From NCBI GenBank assembly GCA_964017195.1, contig CAXHKT010000139.1:434001-498000 (forward strand): a stretch of 64,000 nt of DNA, read 5' to 3'. Below, one piece after another: positions 11,851 through 23,300 of the stretch. Numbering within the stretch: position 1 is the first letter of the stretch; each line of letters opens with the position of its first letter. The stretch is from Siderastrea radians. Its lineage: Eukaryota; Cnidaria; Anthozoa; Scleractinia; Rhizangiidae. Under the pieces are notes generated by a model. That model was not told the DNA's origin. It saw only the letters and a list, made by a program, of their open reading frames with translations, and searched no databases. The position numbers and the translations under genes were made by a program.

Positions 11851-13560
11851 TTGTGTAGAAAGTCTGCGATTTTTTCGATAAGGTGGAAAAAAACCCCATT
11901 TTGGGGCTTTCCTTCAGGCCCCAAAATGCTCAAAAAGCTAACTGGCGCTCTCGGCTGCATGCACAAAGATCCCAAATGCATTCAATCCCTTTGGGACCAT
12001 CCGAAAAAAATTCCTTTTGTTGAAAAGTACAAAGAAAGCGCGATATGTGCGATCCTTAGGGAAAAAACCCCATTTTGGGGCATTCCCAGAGGCTCAAAAA
12101 GGTGTTCTTATCTGCGCAATCTGTCTGCGCAAGGCTGCGCACTGGCCCAATAATAATGCAAATCCCTCGGGGCTATCAGAAAAAAACAGTTTATTGTGTA
12201 GAAAGTCTGCGATTTTTTCGATAAGGTGGAAAAAAACCCCATTTTGGGGCCTTCCCTCAGGCCCCAAAAAGCTCAAAAAGCTAACTGGCGCTCTCGGCTG
12301 CATGCACAAAGATCCCAAATGCATTCAATCCCTTTGGGACCATCCGAAAAAAATTCCTTTTGTTCAAAAGTACAAAGAAAGCGCGATATGTGCGATCCTT
12401 AGGGAAAAAACCCCATTTTGGGGCGTTCCCAGAGGCTCAAAAAGGTGTTCTTATCTGCGCAATCTGTCTGCGCAAGGCTGCGCACTGGCCCAATAATAAT
12501 GCAAATCCCTCGGGGCTATCAGAAAAAACAGTTTATTGTGTAGAAAGTCTGCGATTTTTTCGATAAGGTGGAAAAAACCCCCATTTTGGGGCCTTCCCTC
12601 AGGCCCCAAAAAGCTCAAAAAGCTAACTGGCGCTCTCGGCTGCATGCACAAAGATCCCAAATGCATTCAATCCCTTTGGGACCATCCGAAAAAAATTCCT
12701 TTTGTTCAAAAGTACAAAGAAAGCGCGATATGTGCGATCCTTAGGGAAAAAACCCCATTTTGGGGCATTCCCAGAGGCTCAAAAAGGTGTTCTTATCTGC
12801 GCAATCTGTCTGCGCAAGGCTGCGCACTGGCCCAATAATAATGCAAATCCCTCGGGGCTATCAGAAAAAACAGTTTATTGTGTAGAAAGTCTGCGATTTT
12901 TTCGATAAGGTGGAAAAACCCCCATTTTGGGGCCTTCCCTCAGGCCCCAAAATACTCAAAAAGCTAACTGGCGCTCTCGGCTGCATGCACAAAGCTCCCA
13001 AATGCATTCAATCCCTTTGGGACCATCCGAAAAAAATTCCTTTTGTTCAAAAGTACAAAGAAAGCGCGATATGTGCGATCCTTAGGGAAAAAACCCCATT
13101 TTGGGGCATTCCCAGAGGCTCAAAAAGGTGTTCTTATCTGCGCAATCTGTCTGCGCAAGGCTGCGCACTGGCCCAATAATAATGCAAATCCCTCGGGGCT
13201 ATCAGAAAAAACAGTTTATTGTGTAGAAAGTCTGCGATTTTTTCGATAAGGTGGAAAAAACCCCCATTTTGGGGCCTTCCCTCAGCCCCCAAAATGCTCA
13301 AAAAGCTAACTGGTGCTCTCGGCTGCATGCACAAAGCTCCCAAATGCATTCAATCCCTTTGGGACCATCCGAAAAAAATTCCTTTTGTTCAAAAGTACAA
13401 AGAAAGCGCGATATGTGCGATCCTTAGGGAAAAAACCCCATTTTGGGGCATTCCCAGAGGCTCAAAAAGGTGTTCTTATCTGCGCAATCTGTCTGCGCAA
13501 GGCTGCGCACTGGCCCAATAATAATGCAAATCCCTCGGGGCTATCAGAAAAAACAGTTTA
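11851..13560 (+). repeat. Five-unit higher-order repeat, copy 1
   Basis: Five consecutive units in order A-B-C-D-E, recognisable by linked variants: GTTGAAAAGTAC in unit A, GGGGCGTTCCC in B, AAAGATCCC in A-C, a five-A GGTGGAAAAACC with CCCCAAAATACTC in D, and CAGCCCCCAAAATG in E. The block length is 1,710 bp (5 x 342). Confidence 0.8.
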
Positions 13561-14928
13561 TTGTGTAGAAAGTCTGCGATTTTTTCGATAAGGTGGAAAA
13601 AAACCCCATTTTGGGGCTTTCCTTCAGGCCCCAAAATGCTCAAAAAGCTAACTGGCGCTCTCGGCTGCATGCACAAAGATCCCAAATGCATTCAATCCCT
13701 TTGGGACCATCCGAAAAAAATTCCTTTTGTTGAAAAGTACAAAGAAAGCGCGATATGTGCGATCCTTAGGGAAAAAACCCCATTTTGGGGCATTCCCAGA
13801 GGCTCAAAAAGGTGTTCTTATCTGCGCAATCTGTCTGCGCAAGGCTGCGCACTGGCCCAATAATAATGCAAATCCCTCGGGGCTATCAGAAAAAAACAGT
13901 TTATTGTGTAGAAAGTCTGCGATTTTTTCGATAAGGTGGAAAAAAACCCCATTTTGGGGCCTTCCCTCAGGCCCCAAAAAGCTCAAAAAGCTAACTGGCG
14001 CTCTCGGCTGCATGCACAAAGATCCCAAATGCATTCAATCCCTTTGGGACCATCCGAAAAAAATTCCTTTTGTTCAAAAGTACAAAGAAAGCGCGATATG
14101 TGCGATCCTTAGGGAAAAAACCCCATTTTGGGGCGTTCCCAGAGGCTCAAAAAGGTGTTCTTATCTGCGCAATCTGTCTGCGCAAGGCTGCGCACTGGCC
14201 CAATAATAATGCAAATCCCTCGGGGCTATCAGAAAAAACAGTTTATTGTGTAGAAAGTCTGCGATTTTTTCGATAAGGTGGAAAAAACCCCCATTTTGGG
14301 GCCTTCCCTCAGGCCCCAAAAAGCTCAAAAAGCTAACTGGCGCTCTCGGCTGCATGCACAAAGATCCCAAATGCATTCAATCCCTTTGGGACCATCCGAA
14401 AAAAATTCCTTTTGTTCAAAAGTACAAAGAAAGCGCGATATGTGCGATCCTTAGGGAAAAAACCCCATTTTGGGGCATTCCCAGAGGCTCAAAAAGGTGT
14501 TCTTATCTGCGCAATCTGTCTGCGCAAGGCTGCGCACTGGCCCAATAATAATGCAAATCCCTCGGGGCTATCAGAAAAAACAGTTTATTGTGTAGAAAGT
14601 CTGCGATTTTTTCGATAAGGTGGAAAAACCCCCATTTTGGGGCCTTCCCTCAGGCCCCAAAATACTCAAAAAGCTAACTGGCGCTCTCGGCTGCATGCAC
14701 AAAGCTCCCAAATGCATTCAATCCCTTTGGGACCATCCGAAAAAAATTCCTTTTGTTCAAAAGTACAAAGAAAGCGCGATATGTGCGATCCTTAGGGAAA
14801 AAACCCCATTTTGGGGCATTCCCAGAGGCTCAAAAAGGTGTTCTTATCTGCGCAATCTGTCTGCGCAAGGCTGCGCACTGGCCCAATAATAATGCAAATC
14901 CCTCGGGGCTATCAGAAAAAACAGTTTA
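13561..14928 (+). repeat. Higher-order repeat, copy 2 (four units, E lost)
   Basis: Repeats units A-B-C-D of the preceding block with the same diagnostic variants, including GTTGAAAAGTAC and GGGGCGTTCCC, but without unit E. The length is 1,368 bp (4 x 342). Confidence 0.8.
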
Positions 14929-16295
14929 TTGTGTAGAAAGTCTGCGATTTTTTCGATAAGGTGGAAAAAAACCCCATTTTGGGGCTTTCCTTCAGGCCCC
15001 AAAATGCTCAAAAAGCTAACTGGCGCTCTCGGCTGCATGCACAAAGATCCCAAATGCATTCAATCCCTTTGGGACCATCCGAAAAAAATTCCTTTTGTTG
15101 AAAAGTACAAAGAAAGCGCGATATGTGCGATCCTTAGGGAAAAAACCCCATTTTGGGGCATTCCCAGAGGCTCAAAAAGGTGTTCTTATCTGCGCAATCT
15201 GTCTGCGCAAGGCTGCGCACTGGCCCAATAATAATGCAAATCCCTCGGGGCTATCAGAAAAAACAGTTTATTGTGTAGAAAGTCTGCGATTTTTTCGATA
15301 AGGTGGAAAAAAACCCCATTTTGGGGCCTTCCCTCAGGCCCCAAAAAGCTCAAAAAGCTAACTGGCGCTCTCGGCTGCATGCACAAAGATCCCAAATGCA
15401 TTCAATCCCTTTGGGACCATCCGAAAAAAATTCCTTTTGTTCAAAAGTACAAAGAAAGCGCGATATGTGCGATCCTTAGGGAAAAAACCCCATTTTGGGG
15501 CATTCCCAGAGGCTCAAAAAGGTGTTCTTATCTGCGCAATCTGTCTGCGCAAGGCTGCGCACTGGCCCAATAATAATGCAAATCCCTCGGGGCTATCAGA
15601 AAAAACAGTTTATTGTGTAGAAAGTCTGCGATTTTTTCGATAAGGTGGAAAAAACCCCCATTTTGGGGCCTTCCCTCAGGCCCCAAAAAGCTCAAAAAGC
15701 TAACTGGCGCTCTCGGCTGCATGCACAAAGATCCCAAATGCATTCAATCCCTTTGGGACCATCCGAAAAAAATTCCTTTTGTTCAAAAGTACAAAGAAAG
15801 CGCGATATGTGCGATCCTTAGGGAAAAAACCCCATTTTGGGGCATTCCCAGAGGCTCAAAAAGGTGTTCTTATCTGCGCAATCTGTCTGCGCAAGGCTGC
15901 GCACTGGCCCAATAATAATGCAAATCCCTCGGGGCTATCAGAAAAAACAGTTTATTGTGTAGAAAGTCTGCGATTTTTTCGATAAGGTGGAAAAACCCCC
16001 ATTTTGGGGCCTTCCCTCAGGCCCCAAAATACTCAAAAAGCTAACTGGCGCTCTCGGCTGCATGCACAAAGCTCCCAAATGCATTCAATCCCTTTGGGAC
16101 CATCCGAAAAAAATTCCTTTTGTTCAAAAGTACAAAGAAAGCGCGATATGTGCGATCCTTAGGGAAAAAACCCCATTTTGGGGCATTCCCAGAGGCTCAA
16201 AAAGGTGTTCTTATCTGCGCAATCTGTCTGCGCAAGGCTGCGCACTGGCCCAATAATAATGCAAATCCCTCGGGGCTATCAGAAAAAACAGTTTA
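14929..16295 (+). repeat. Higher-order repeat, copy 3 (four units)
   Basis: A third A-B-C-D copy. Unit B has reverted to the common GGGGCATTCCC and to a six-A run in CAGAAAAAACAG. The D marker CCCCAAAATACTC is retained near 16,025. It is followed by two units carrying AAAAAGCACAAAAAGC. Confidence 0.78.
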
Positions 16296-19200
16296 TTGTG
16301 TAGAAAGTCTGCGATTTTTTCGATAAGGTGGAAAAAACCCCCATTTTGGGGCTTTCCGTCAGGCCCCAAAAAGCACAAAAAGCTAACTGGCGCTCTCGGC
16401 TGCATGCACAAAGCTCCCAAATGCATTCAATCCCTTTGGGACCATCCGAAAAAAATTCCTTTTGTTCAAAAGTACAAAGAAAGCGCGATATGTGCGATCC
16501 TTAGGGAAAAAACCCCATTTTGGGGCATTCCCAGAGGCTCAAAAAGGTGTTCTTATCTGCGCAATCTGTCTGCGCAAGGCTGCGCACTGGCCCAATAATA
16601 ATGCAAATCCCTCGGGGCTATCAGAAAAAACAGTTTATTGTGTAGAAAGTCTGCGATTTTTTCGATAAGGTGGAAAAAACCCCCATTTTGGGGCTTTCCC
16701 TCAGGCCCCAAAAAGCACAAAAAGCTAACTGGCGCTCTCGGCTGCATGCACAAAGCTCCCAAATGCATTCAATCCCTTTGGGAGCATCCGAAAAAAATTC
16801 CTTTTGTTCAAAAGTACAAAGAAAGCGCGATATGTGCGATCGTTAGGGAAAAAAACCCATTTTGGGGCATTCCCAGAGGCTCAAAAAGGTGTTCTTATCT
16901 GCGCAATCTGTCTGCGCAAGGCTGCGCACTGGCCCAATAATAATGCAAATCCCTCGGGGCTATCAGAAAAAACAGTTTATTGTGTAGAAAGTCTGCGATT
17001 TTTTCGATAAGGTGGAAAAAACCCCCATTTTGGGGCTTTCCCTCAGGCCCCAAAATGCTCAAAAAGCTAACTGGCGCTCTCGGCTGCATGCACAAAGATC
17101 CCAAATGCATTCAATCCCTTTGGGACCATCCGAAAAAAATTCCTTTTGTTCAAAAGTACAAAGAAAGCGCGATATGTGCGATCCTTAGGGAAAAAACCCC
17201 ATTTTGGGGCATTCCCAGAGGCTCAAAAAGGTGTTCTTATCTGCGCAATCTGTCTGCGCAAGGCTGCGCACTGGCCCAATAATAATGCAAATCCCTCGGG
17301 GCTATCAGAAAAAACAGTTTATTGTGTAGAAAGTCTGCGATTTTTTCGATAAGGTGGAAAAAACCCCCATTTTGGGGCCTTCCCTCAGGCCCCAAAATGC
17401 TCAAAAAGCTAACTGGCGCTCTCGGCTGCACGCACAAAGATCCCAAATGCATTCAATCCCTTTGGGACCATCCGAAAAAAATTCCTTTTGTTCAAAAGTA
17501 CAAAGAAAGCGCGATATGTGCGATCCTTAGGGAAAAAACCCCATTTTGGGGCATTCCCAGAGGCTCAAAAAGGTGTTCTTATCTGCGCAATCTGTCTGCG
17601 CAAGGCTGCGCACTGGCCCAATAATAATGCAAATCCCTCGGGGCTATCAGAAAAAACAGTTTATTGTGTAGAAAGTCTGCGATTTTTTCGATAAGGTGGA
17701 AAAAACCCCCATTTTGGGGCCTTCCCTCAGGCCCCAAAATGCTCAAAAAGCTAACTGGCGCTCTCGGCTGCATGCACAAAGCTCCCAAGTGCATTCAATC
17801 CCTTTGGGAGCATCCGAAAAAAATTCCTTTTGTTCAAAAGTACAAAGAAAGCGCGATATGTGCGATCGTTAGGGAAAAAACCCCATTTTGGGGCATTCCC
17901 AGAGGCTCAAAAAGGTGTTCTTATCTGCGCAATCTGTCTGCGCAAGGCTGCGCACTGGCCCAATAATAATGCAAATCCCTCGGGGCTATCAGAAAAAACA
18001 GTTTATTGTGTAGAAAGTCTGCGATTTTTTCGATAAGGTGGAAAAAACCCCCATTTTGGGGCCTTCCCTCAGGCCCCAAAATGCTCAAAAAGCTAACTGG
18101 CGCTCTCGGCTGCATGCACAAAGCTCCCAAATGCATTCAATCCCTTTGGGAGCATCCGAAAAAAATTCCTTTTGTTCAAAAGTACAAAGAAAGCGCGATA
18201 TGTGCGATCGTTAGGGAAAAAACCCCATTTTGGGGCATTCCCAGAGGCTCAAAAAGGTGTTCTTATCTGCGCAATCTGTCTGCGCAAGGCTGCGCACTGG
18301 CCCAATAATAATGCAAATCCCTCGGGGCTATCAGAAAAAACAGTTTATTGTGTAGAAAGTCTGCGATTTTTTCGATAAGGTGGAAAAAACCCCCATTTTG
18401 GGGCCTTCCCTCAGGCCCCAAAATGCTCAAAAAGCTAACTGGCGCTCTCGGCTGCATGCACAAAGATCCCAAATGCATTCAATCCCTTTGGGACCATCCG
18501 AAAAAAATTCCTTTTGTTCAAAAGTACAAAGAAAGCGCGATATGTGCGATCCTTAGGGAAAAAACCCCATTTTGGGGCATTCCCAGAGGCTCAAAAAGGT
18601 GTTCTTATCTGCGCAATCTGTCTGCGCAAGGCTGCGCACTGGCCCAATAATAATGCAAATCCCTCGGGGCTATCAGAAAAAACAGTTTATTGTGTAGAAA
18701 GTCTGCGATTTTTTCGATAAGGTGGAAAAAACCCCCATTTTGGGGCCTTCCCTCAGGCCCCAAAATGCTCAAAAAGCTAACTGGCGCTCTCGGCTGCATG
18801 CACAAAGCTCCCAAATGCATTCAATCCCTTTGGGACTATCCGAAAAAAATTCCTTTTGTTCAAAAGTACAAAGAAAGCGCGATATGTGCGATCCTTAGGG
18901 AAAAAACCCCATTTTGGGGCATTCCCAGAGGCTCAAAAAGGTGTTCTTATCTGCGCAATCTGTCTGCGCAAGGCTGCGCACTGGCCCAATAATAATGCAA
19001 ATCCCTCGGGGCTATCAGAAAAAAACAGTTTATTGTGTAGAAAGTCTGCGATTTTTTCGATAAGGTGGAAAAAACCCCCATTTTGGGGCCTTCCCTCAGG
19101 CCCCAAAATGCTCAAAAAGCTAACTGGCGCTCTCGGCTGCATGCACAAAGCTCCCAAATGCATTCAATCCCTTTGGGACCATCCGAAAAAAATTCCTTTT

Positions 19201-19674
19201 GTTCAAAAGTACAAAGAAAGCGCGATATGTGCGATCCTTAGGGAAAAAACCCCATTTTGGGGCATTCCCAGAGGCTCAAAAAGGTGTTCTTATCTGCGCA
19301 ATCTGTCTGCGCAAGGCTGCGCACTGGCCCAATAATAATGCAAATCCCTCGGGGCTATCAGAAAAAACAGTTTATTGTGTAGAAAGTCTGCGATTTTTTC
19401 GATAAGGTGGAAAAAAACCCCATTTTGGGGCCTTCCCTCAGGCCCCAAAATGCTCAAAAAGCTAACTGGCGCTCTCGGCTGCATGCACAAAGCTCCCAAA
19501 TGCATTCAATCCCTTTGGGACCATCCGAAAAAAATTCCTTTTGTTCAAAAGTACAAAGAAAGCGCGATATGTGCGATCCTTAGGGAAAAAACCCCATTTT
19601 GGGGCATTCCCAGAGGCTCAAAAAGGTGTTCTTATCTGCGCAATCTGTCTGCGCAAGGCTGCGCACTGGCCCAA

Positions 19675-19677
19675 TAA
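19675..19677 (+). repeat. Target-site duplication TAA, left
   Basis: An uninterrupted unit reads GGCCCAATAATAATGC. The left flank stops at GGCCCAATAA and the right flank resumes at TAATAATGC, so TAA is present twice. Because the target is an (AAT)n run, a TA duplication is a second reading. Confidence 0.75.
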
Positions 19678-19985
19678 CTCGCCGGGCCAGCATGAGGCCT
19701 GAAGCGGCACTCTAGGAATAACTTTTGTCTTTTTAATCCAGTGAAGCTCAAACTTTGCAACATAACAGACTTTTCAATTGCAAACAATCGTATGATTTTT
19801 GTTTTTCGATTTTAACGGGTTTTGGCGGGAAAATGACGTCATACAGATGACGTCAAAATTTTATTTTCACCGTATGACTAAACTAGTACATGATTTGGAA
19901 AGAATATGTTGAGACAAATTCAAATGTGAAAAAATAATTGAAAAAGCTTTATCGGTTCAAAAGATATTGCATTTTGAAATTTGCC
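19678..19985 (+). repeat. Left inverted-repeat arm of the mobile element
   Basis: About 308 bp, complementary to the right arm with scattered mismatches and small indels. Shared blocks, read on the two strands, include GCCGGGCCAGCATGAGGCCT, GCAAACAATCGTATGATTTT, GGCGGGAAAATGACGTCATA and AAAGCTTTATCGGTTCAAAA. Agreement is weakest at about 19,870-19,915. Confidence 0.88.
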
Positions 19986-20010
19986 AAAGTTCTAAATATA
20001 GTAACAAAAT

Positions 20011-20326
20011 GGCGGGAAATTCAAAATTCAGATGGTCGTATCTTTTGAACCGATAAAGCTTTTTCAATTATTTTTCATATTTGAATTCGTCTCATCGTAT
20101 CCTTTTGAAATCGCGCAATAAGTCAGTCATTAGGTGAAAATAAAATTTTGATGTCATTTGTATGACGTCATTTTCCCGCCAAAAACCGTTAAAATCGGAA
20201 AACAAAAATCATACGATTGTTTGCAATTGAGAAGTCTGTTACATTGCAAAGTTTGAGCTCCACTGGATTAAAAACACAAAAGTTATTCCTAGAGTGCCGC
20301 TTCAGGCCTCATGCTGGCCCGGCGTG
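20011..20326 (-). repeat. Right inverted-repeat arm of the mobile element
   Basis: About 316 bp, the reverse complement of the left arm. It begins GGCGGGAAATTCAAAATTC and ends CATGCTGGCCCGGCGTG. A 60-codon frame starting at 20,217 runs from this arm into satellite and is not a gene. Confidence 0.88.
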
Positions 20327-20329
20327 TAA
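20327..20329 (+). repeat. Target-site duplication TAA, right
   Basis: Second copy of the TAA flanking the element; satellite sequence TAATAATGCAAATCCC resumes immediately in register. Confidence 0.75.
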
Positions 20330-23300
20330 TAATGCAAATCCCTCGGGGCTATCAGAAAAAACAGTTTATTGTGTAGAAAGTCTGCGATTTTTTCGATAAG
20401 GTGGAAAAAACCCCCATTTTGGGGCCTTCCCTCAGGCCCCAAAAAGCTCAAAAAGCTAACTGGCGCTCTCGGCTGCATGCACAAAGATCCCAAATGCATT
20501 CAATCCCTTTGGGACCATCCGAAAACAATTCCTTTTGTTCAAAAGTACAAAGAAAGCGCGATATGTGCGATCCTTAGGGAAAAAACCCCATTTTGGGGCA
20601 TTCCCAGAGGCTCAAAAAGGTGTTCTTATCTGCGCAATCTGTCTGCGCAAGGCTGCGCACTGGCCCAATAATAATGCAAATCCCTCGGGGCTATCAGAAA
20701 AAACAGTTTATTGTGTAGAAAGTCTGCGATTTTTTCGATAAGGTGGAAAAAACCCCCATTTTGGGGCTTTCCCTCAGGCCCCAAAAAGCTCAAAAAGCTA
20801 ACTGGCGCTCTCGGCTGCATGCACAAAGCTCCCAAATGCATTCAATCCCTTTGGGACCATCCGAAAAAAATTCCTTTTGTTCAAAAGTACAAAGAAAGCG
20901 CGATATGTGCGATCCTTAGGGAAAAAACCCCATTTTGGGGCATTCCCAGAGGCTCAAAAAGGTGTTCTTATCTGCGCAATCTGTCTGCGCAAGGCTGCGC
21001 ACTGGCCCAATAATAATGCAAATCCCTCGGGGCTATCAGAAAAAACAGTTTATTGTGTAGAAAGTCTGCGATTTTTTCGATAAGGTGGAAAAAACCCCCA
21101 TTTTGGGGCCTTCCCTCAGGCCCCAAAAAGCTCAAAAAGCTAACTGGCGCTCTCGGCTGCATGCACAAAGATCCCAAATGCATTCAATCCCTTTGGGACC
21201 ATCCGAAAAAAATTCCTTTTGTTCAAAAGTACAAAGAAAGCGCGATATGTGCGATCCTTAGGGAAAAAACCCCATTTTGGGGCATTCCCAGAGGCTCAAA
21301 AAGGTGTTCTTATCTGCGCAATCTGTCTGCGCAAGGCTGCGCACTGGCCCAATAATAATGCAAATCCCTCGGGGCTATCAGAAAAAACAGTTTATTGTGT
21401 AGAAAGTCTGCGATTTTTTCGATAAGGTGGAAAAACCCCCATTTTGGGGCCTTCCCTCAGGCCCCAAAATACTCAAAAAGCTAACTGGCGCTCTCGGCTG
21501 CATGCACAAAGCTCCCAAATGCATTCAATCCCTTTGGGACCATCCGAAAAAAATTCCTTTTGTTCAAAAGTACAAAGAAAGCGCGATATGTGCGATCCTT
21601 AGGGAAAAAACCCCATTTTGGGGCATTCCCAGAGGCTCAAAAAGGTGTTCTTATCTGCGCAATCTGTCTGCGCAAGGCTGCGCACTGGCCCAATAATAAT
21701 GCAAATCCCTCGGGGCTATCAGAAAAAACAGTTTATTGTGTAGAAAGTCTGCGATTTTTTCGATAAGGTGGAAAAAACCCCCATTTTGGGGCTTTCCCTC
21801 AGGCCCCAAAAAGCACAAAAAGCTAACTGGCGCTCTCGGCTGCATGCACAAAGCTCCCAAATGCATTCAATCCCTTTGGGACCATCCGAAAAAAATTCCT
21901 TTTGTTCAAAAGTACAAAGAAAGCGCGATATGTGCGATCCTTAGGGAAAAAACCCCATTTTGGGGCATTCCCAGAGGCTCAAAAAGGTGTTCTTATCTGC
22001 GCAATCTGTCTGCGCAAGGCTGCGCACTGGCCCAATAATAATGCAAATCCCTCGGGGCTATCAGAAAAAACAGTTTATTGTGTAGAAAGTCTGCGATTTT
22101 TTCGATAAGGTGGAAAAAACCCCCATTTTGGGGCTTTCCCTCAGGCCCCAAAAAGCACAAAAAGCTAACTGGCGCTCTCGGCTGCATGCACAAAGCTCCC
22201 AAATGCATTCAATCCCTTTGGGACCATCCAAATAAAATTCCTTTTGTTCAAAAGTACAAAGAAAGCGCGATATGTGCGATCCTTAGGGAAAAACCCCCAT
22301 TTTGGGGCATTCCCAGAGGCTCAAAAAGGTGTTCTTATCTGCGCAATCTGTCTGCGCAAGGCTGCGCACTGGCCCAATAATAATGCAAATCCCTCGGGGC
22401 TATCAGAAAAAACAGGTTATTGTGTAGAAAGTCTGCGATTTTTTCGATAAGGTGGAAAAAACCCCCATTTTGGGGCCTTCCCTCAGGCCCCAAAAAGCTC
22501 AAAAAGCTAACTGGCGCTCTCGGCTGCATGCACAAAGCTCCCAAATGCATTCAATCCCTTTGGGACCATCCGAAAAAAATTCCTTTTGTTCAAAGTACAA
22601 AGAAAGCGCGATATGTGCGATCCTTAGGGAAAAAAACCCATTTTGGGGCATTCCCAGAGGCTCAAAAAGGTGTTCTTATCTGCGCAATCTGTCTGCGCAA
22701 GGCTGCGCACTGGCCCAATAATAATGCCAATACCTCGGGGCTATCAGAAAAAACAGTTTATTGTGTAGAAAGTCTGCGATTTTTTCGATAAGGTGGAAAA
22801 AACCCGCATTTTGGGGCCTTCCATCAGGCCCCAAAATGCTCAAAAAGCTAACTGGCGTTCTCGGCTGCATGCACAAAGCTCCCAAATGCATTCAATCCCT
22901 TTGGGACCATCCGAAAAAAATTCCTTTTGTTCAAAAGTACAAAGAAAGCGCGATATGTGCGATCCTTAGGGAAAAAACCCCATTTTGGGGCATTCCCAGA
23001 GGCTCAAAAAGGTGTTCTTATCTGCGCAATCTGTCTGCGCAAGGCTGCGCACTGGCCCAATAATAATGCAAATCCCTCGGGGCTATCAGAAAAAAACAGT
23101 TTATTGTGTAGAAAGTCTGCGATTTTTTCGATAAGGTGGAAAAAAACCCCATTTTGGGGCCTTCCCTCAGGCCCCAAAAAGCTCAAAAAGCTAACTGGCG
23201 CTCTCGGCTGCATGCACAAAGCTCCCAAATGCATTCAATCCCTTTGGGACCATCCGAAAAAAATTCCTTTTGTTCAAAAGTACAAAGAAAGCGCGATATG

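Larger units (their letters stand above)
1..19677 (+). repeat. Homogenised 342-bp satellite array, left block (type A)
   Basis: About 57 head-to-tail units, nearly all 342 bp, as shown by landmarks such as TTGTGTAGAAAGTCTGCGA at 72, 414 and 756. Neighbouring units differ at only a few sites. Recurrent variants are GGGGCCTT or GGGGCTTT on the left hairpin arm, CCCCAAAATGC or CCCCAAAAAGC on the right arm, and AAAGCTCCC or AAAGATCCC further on. Some units are 340-343 bp through one-base changes in A or G runs. Open frames of 68-159 codons on both strands are by-products of the repeat: 342 is divisible by 3, the longest begin at TTG, and each is closed within the unit or the next one. Each consensus unit holds one GCATGC and one ATGCAT, so SphI or NsiI should give a 342-bp ladder. 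I see no gene here. Confidence 0.97.
19678..20326 (+). mobile_element. Foldback, MITE-like non-autonomous transposon (649 bp)
   Basis: Single non-satellite insertion in the window. The ends are CTCGCCGGGCCAGCATGAGG on the left and, read on the other strand, CACGCCGGGCCAGCATGAGG on the right. The inverted repeats run through almost the whole element, leaving a short AT-rich loop of about 25 bp near 19,986-20,010. It has no transposase-like open frame, so it must have been mobilised in trans. The three-base TAA duplication matches the TWA target preference of PIF/Harbinger elements. A Tc1/mariner-type TA duplication is possible but makes the two ends less symmetrical. The arms differ at scattered positions, so the element family predates this insertion. 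The flanking satellite is intact, with no target deletion. Confidence 0.88.

Noticed and set aside
20217..20399. A 60-codon frame at the right end of the mobile element as a transposase fragment
   Set aside because: It lies in the inverted-repeat arm, crosses into satellite and has no counterpart in the left arm.
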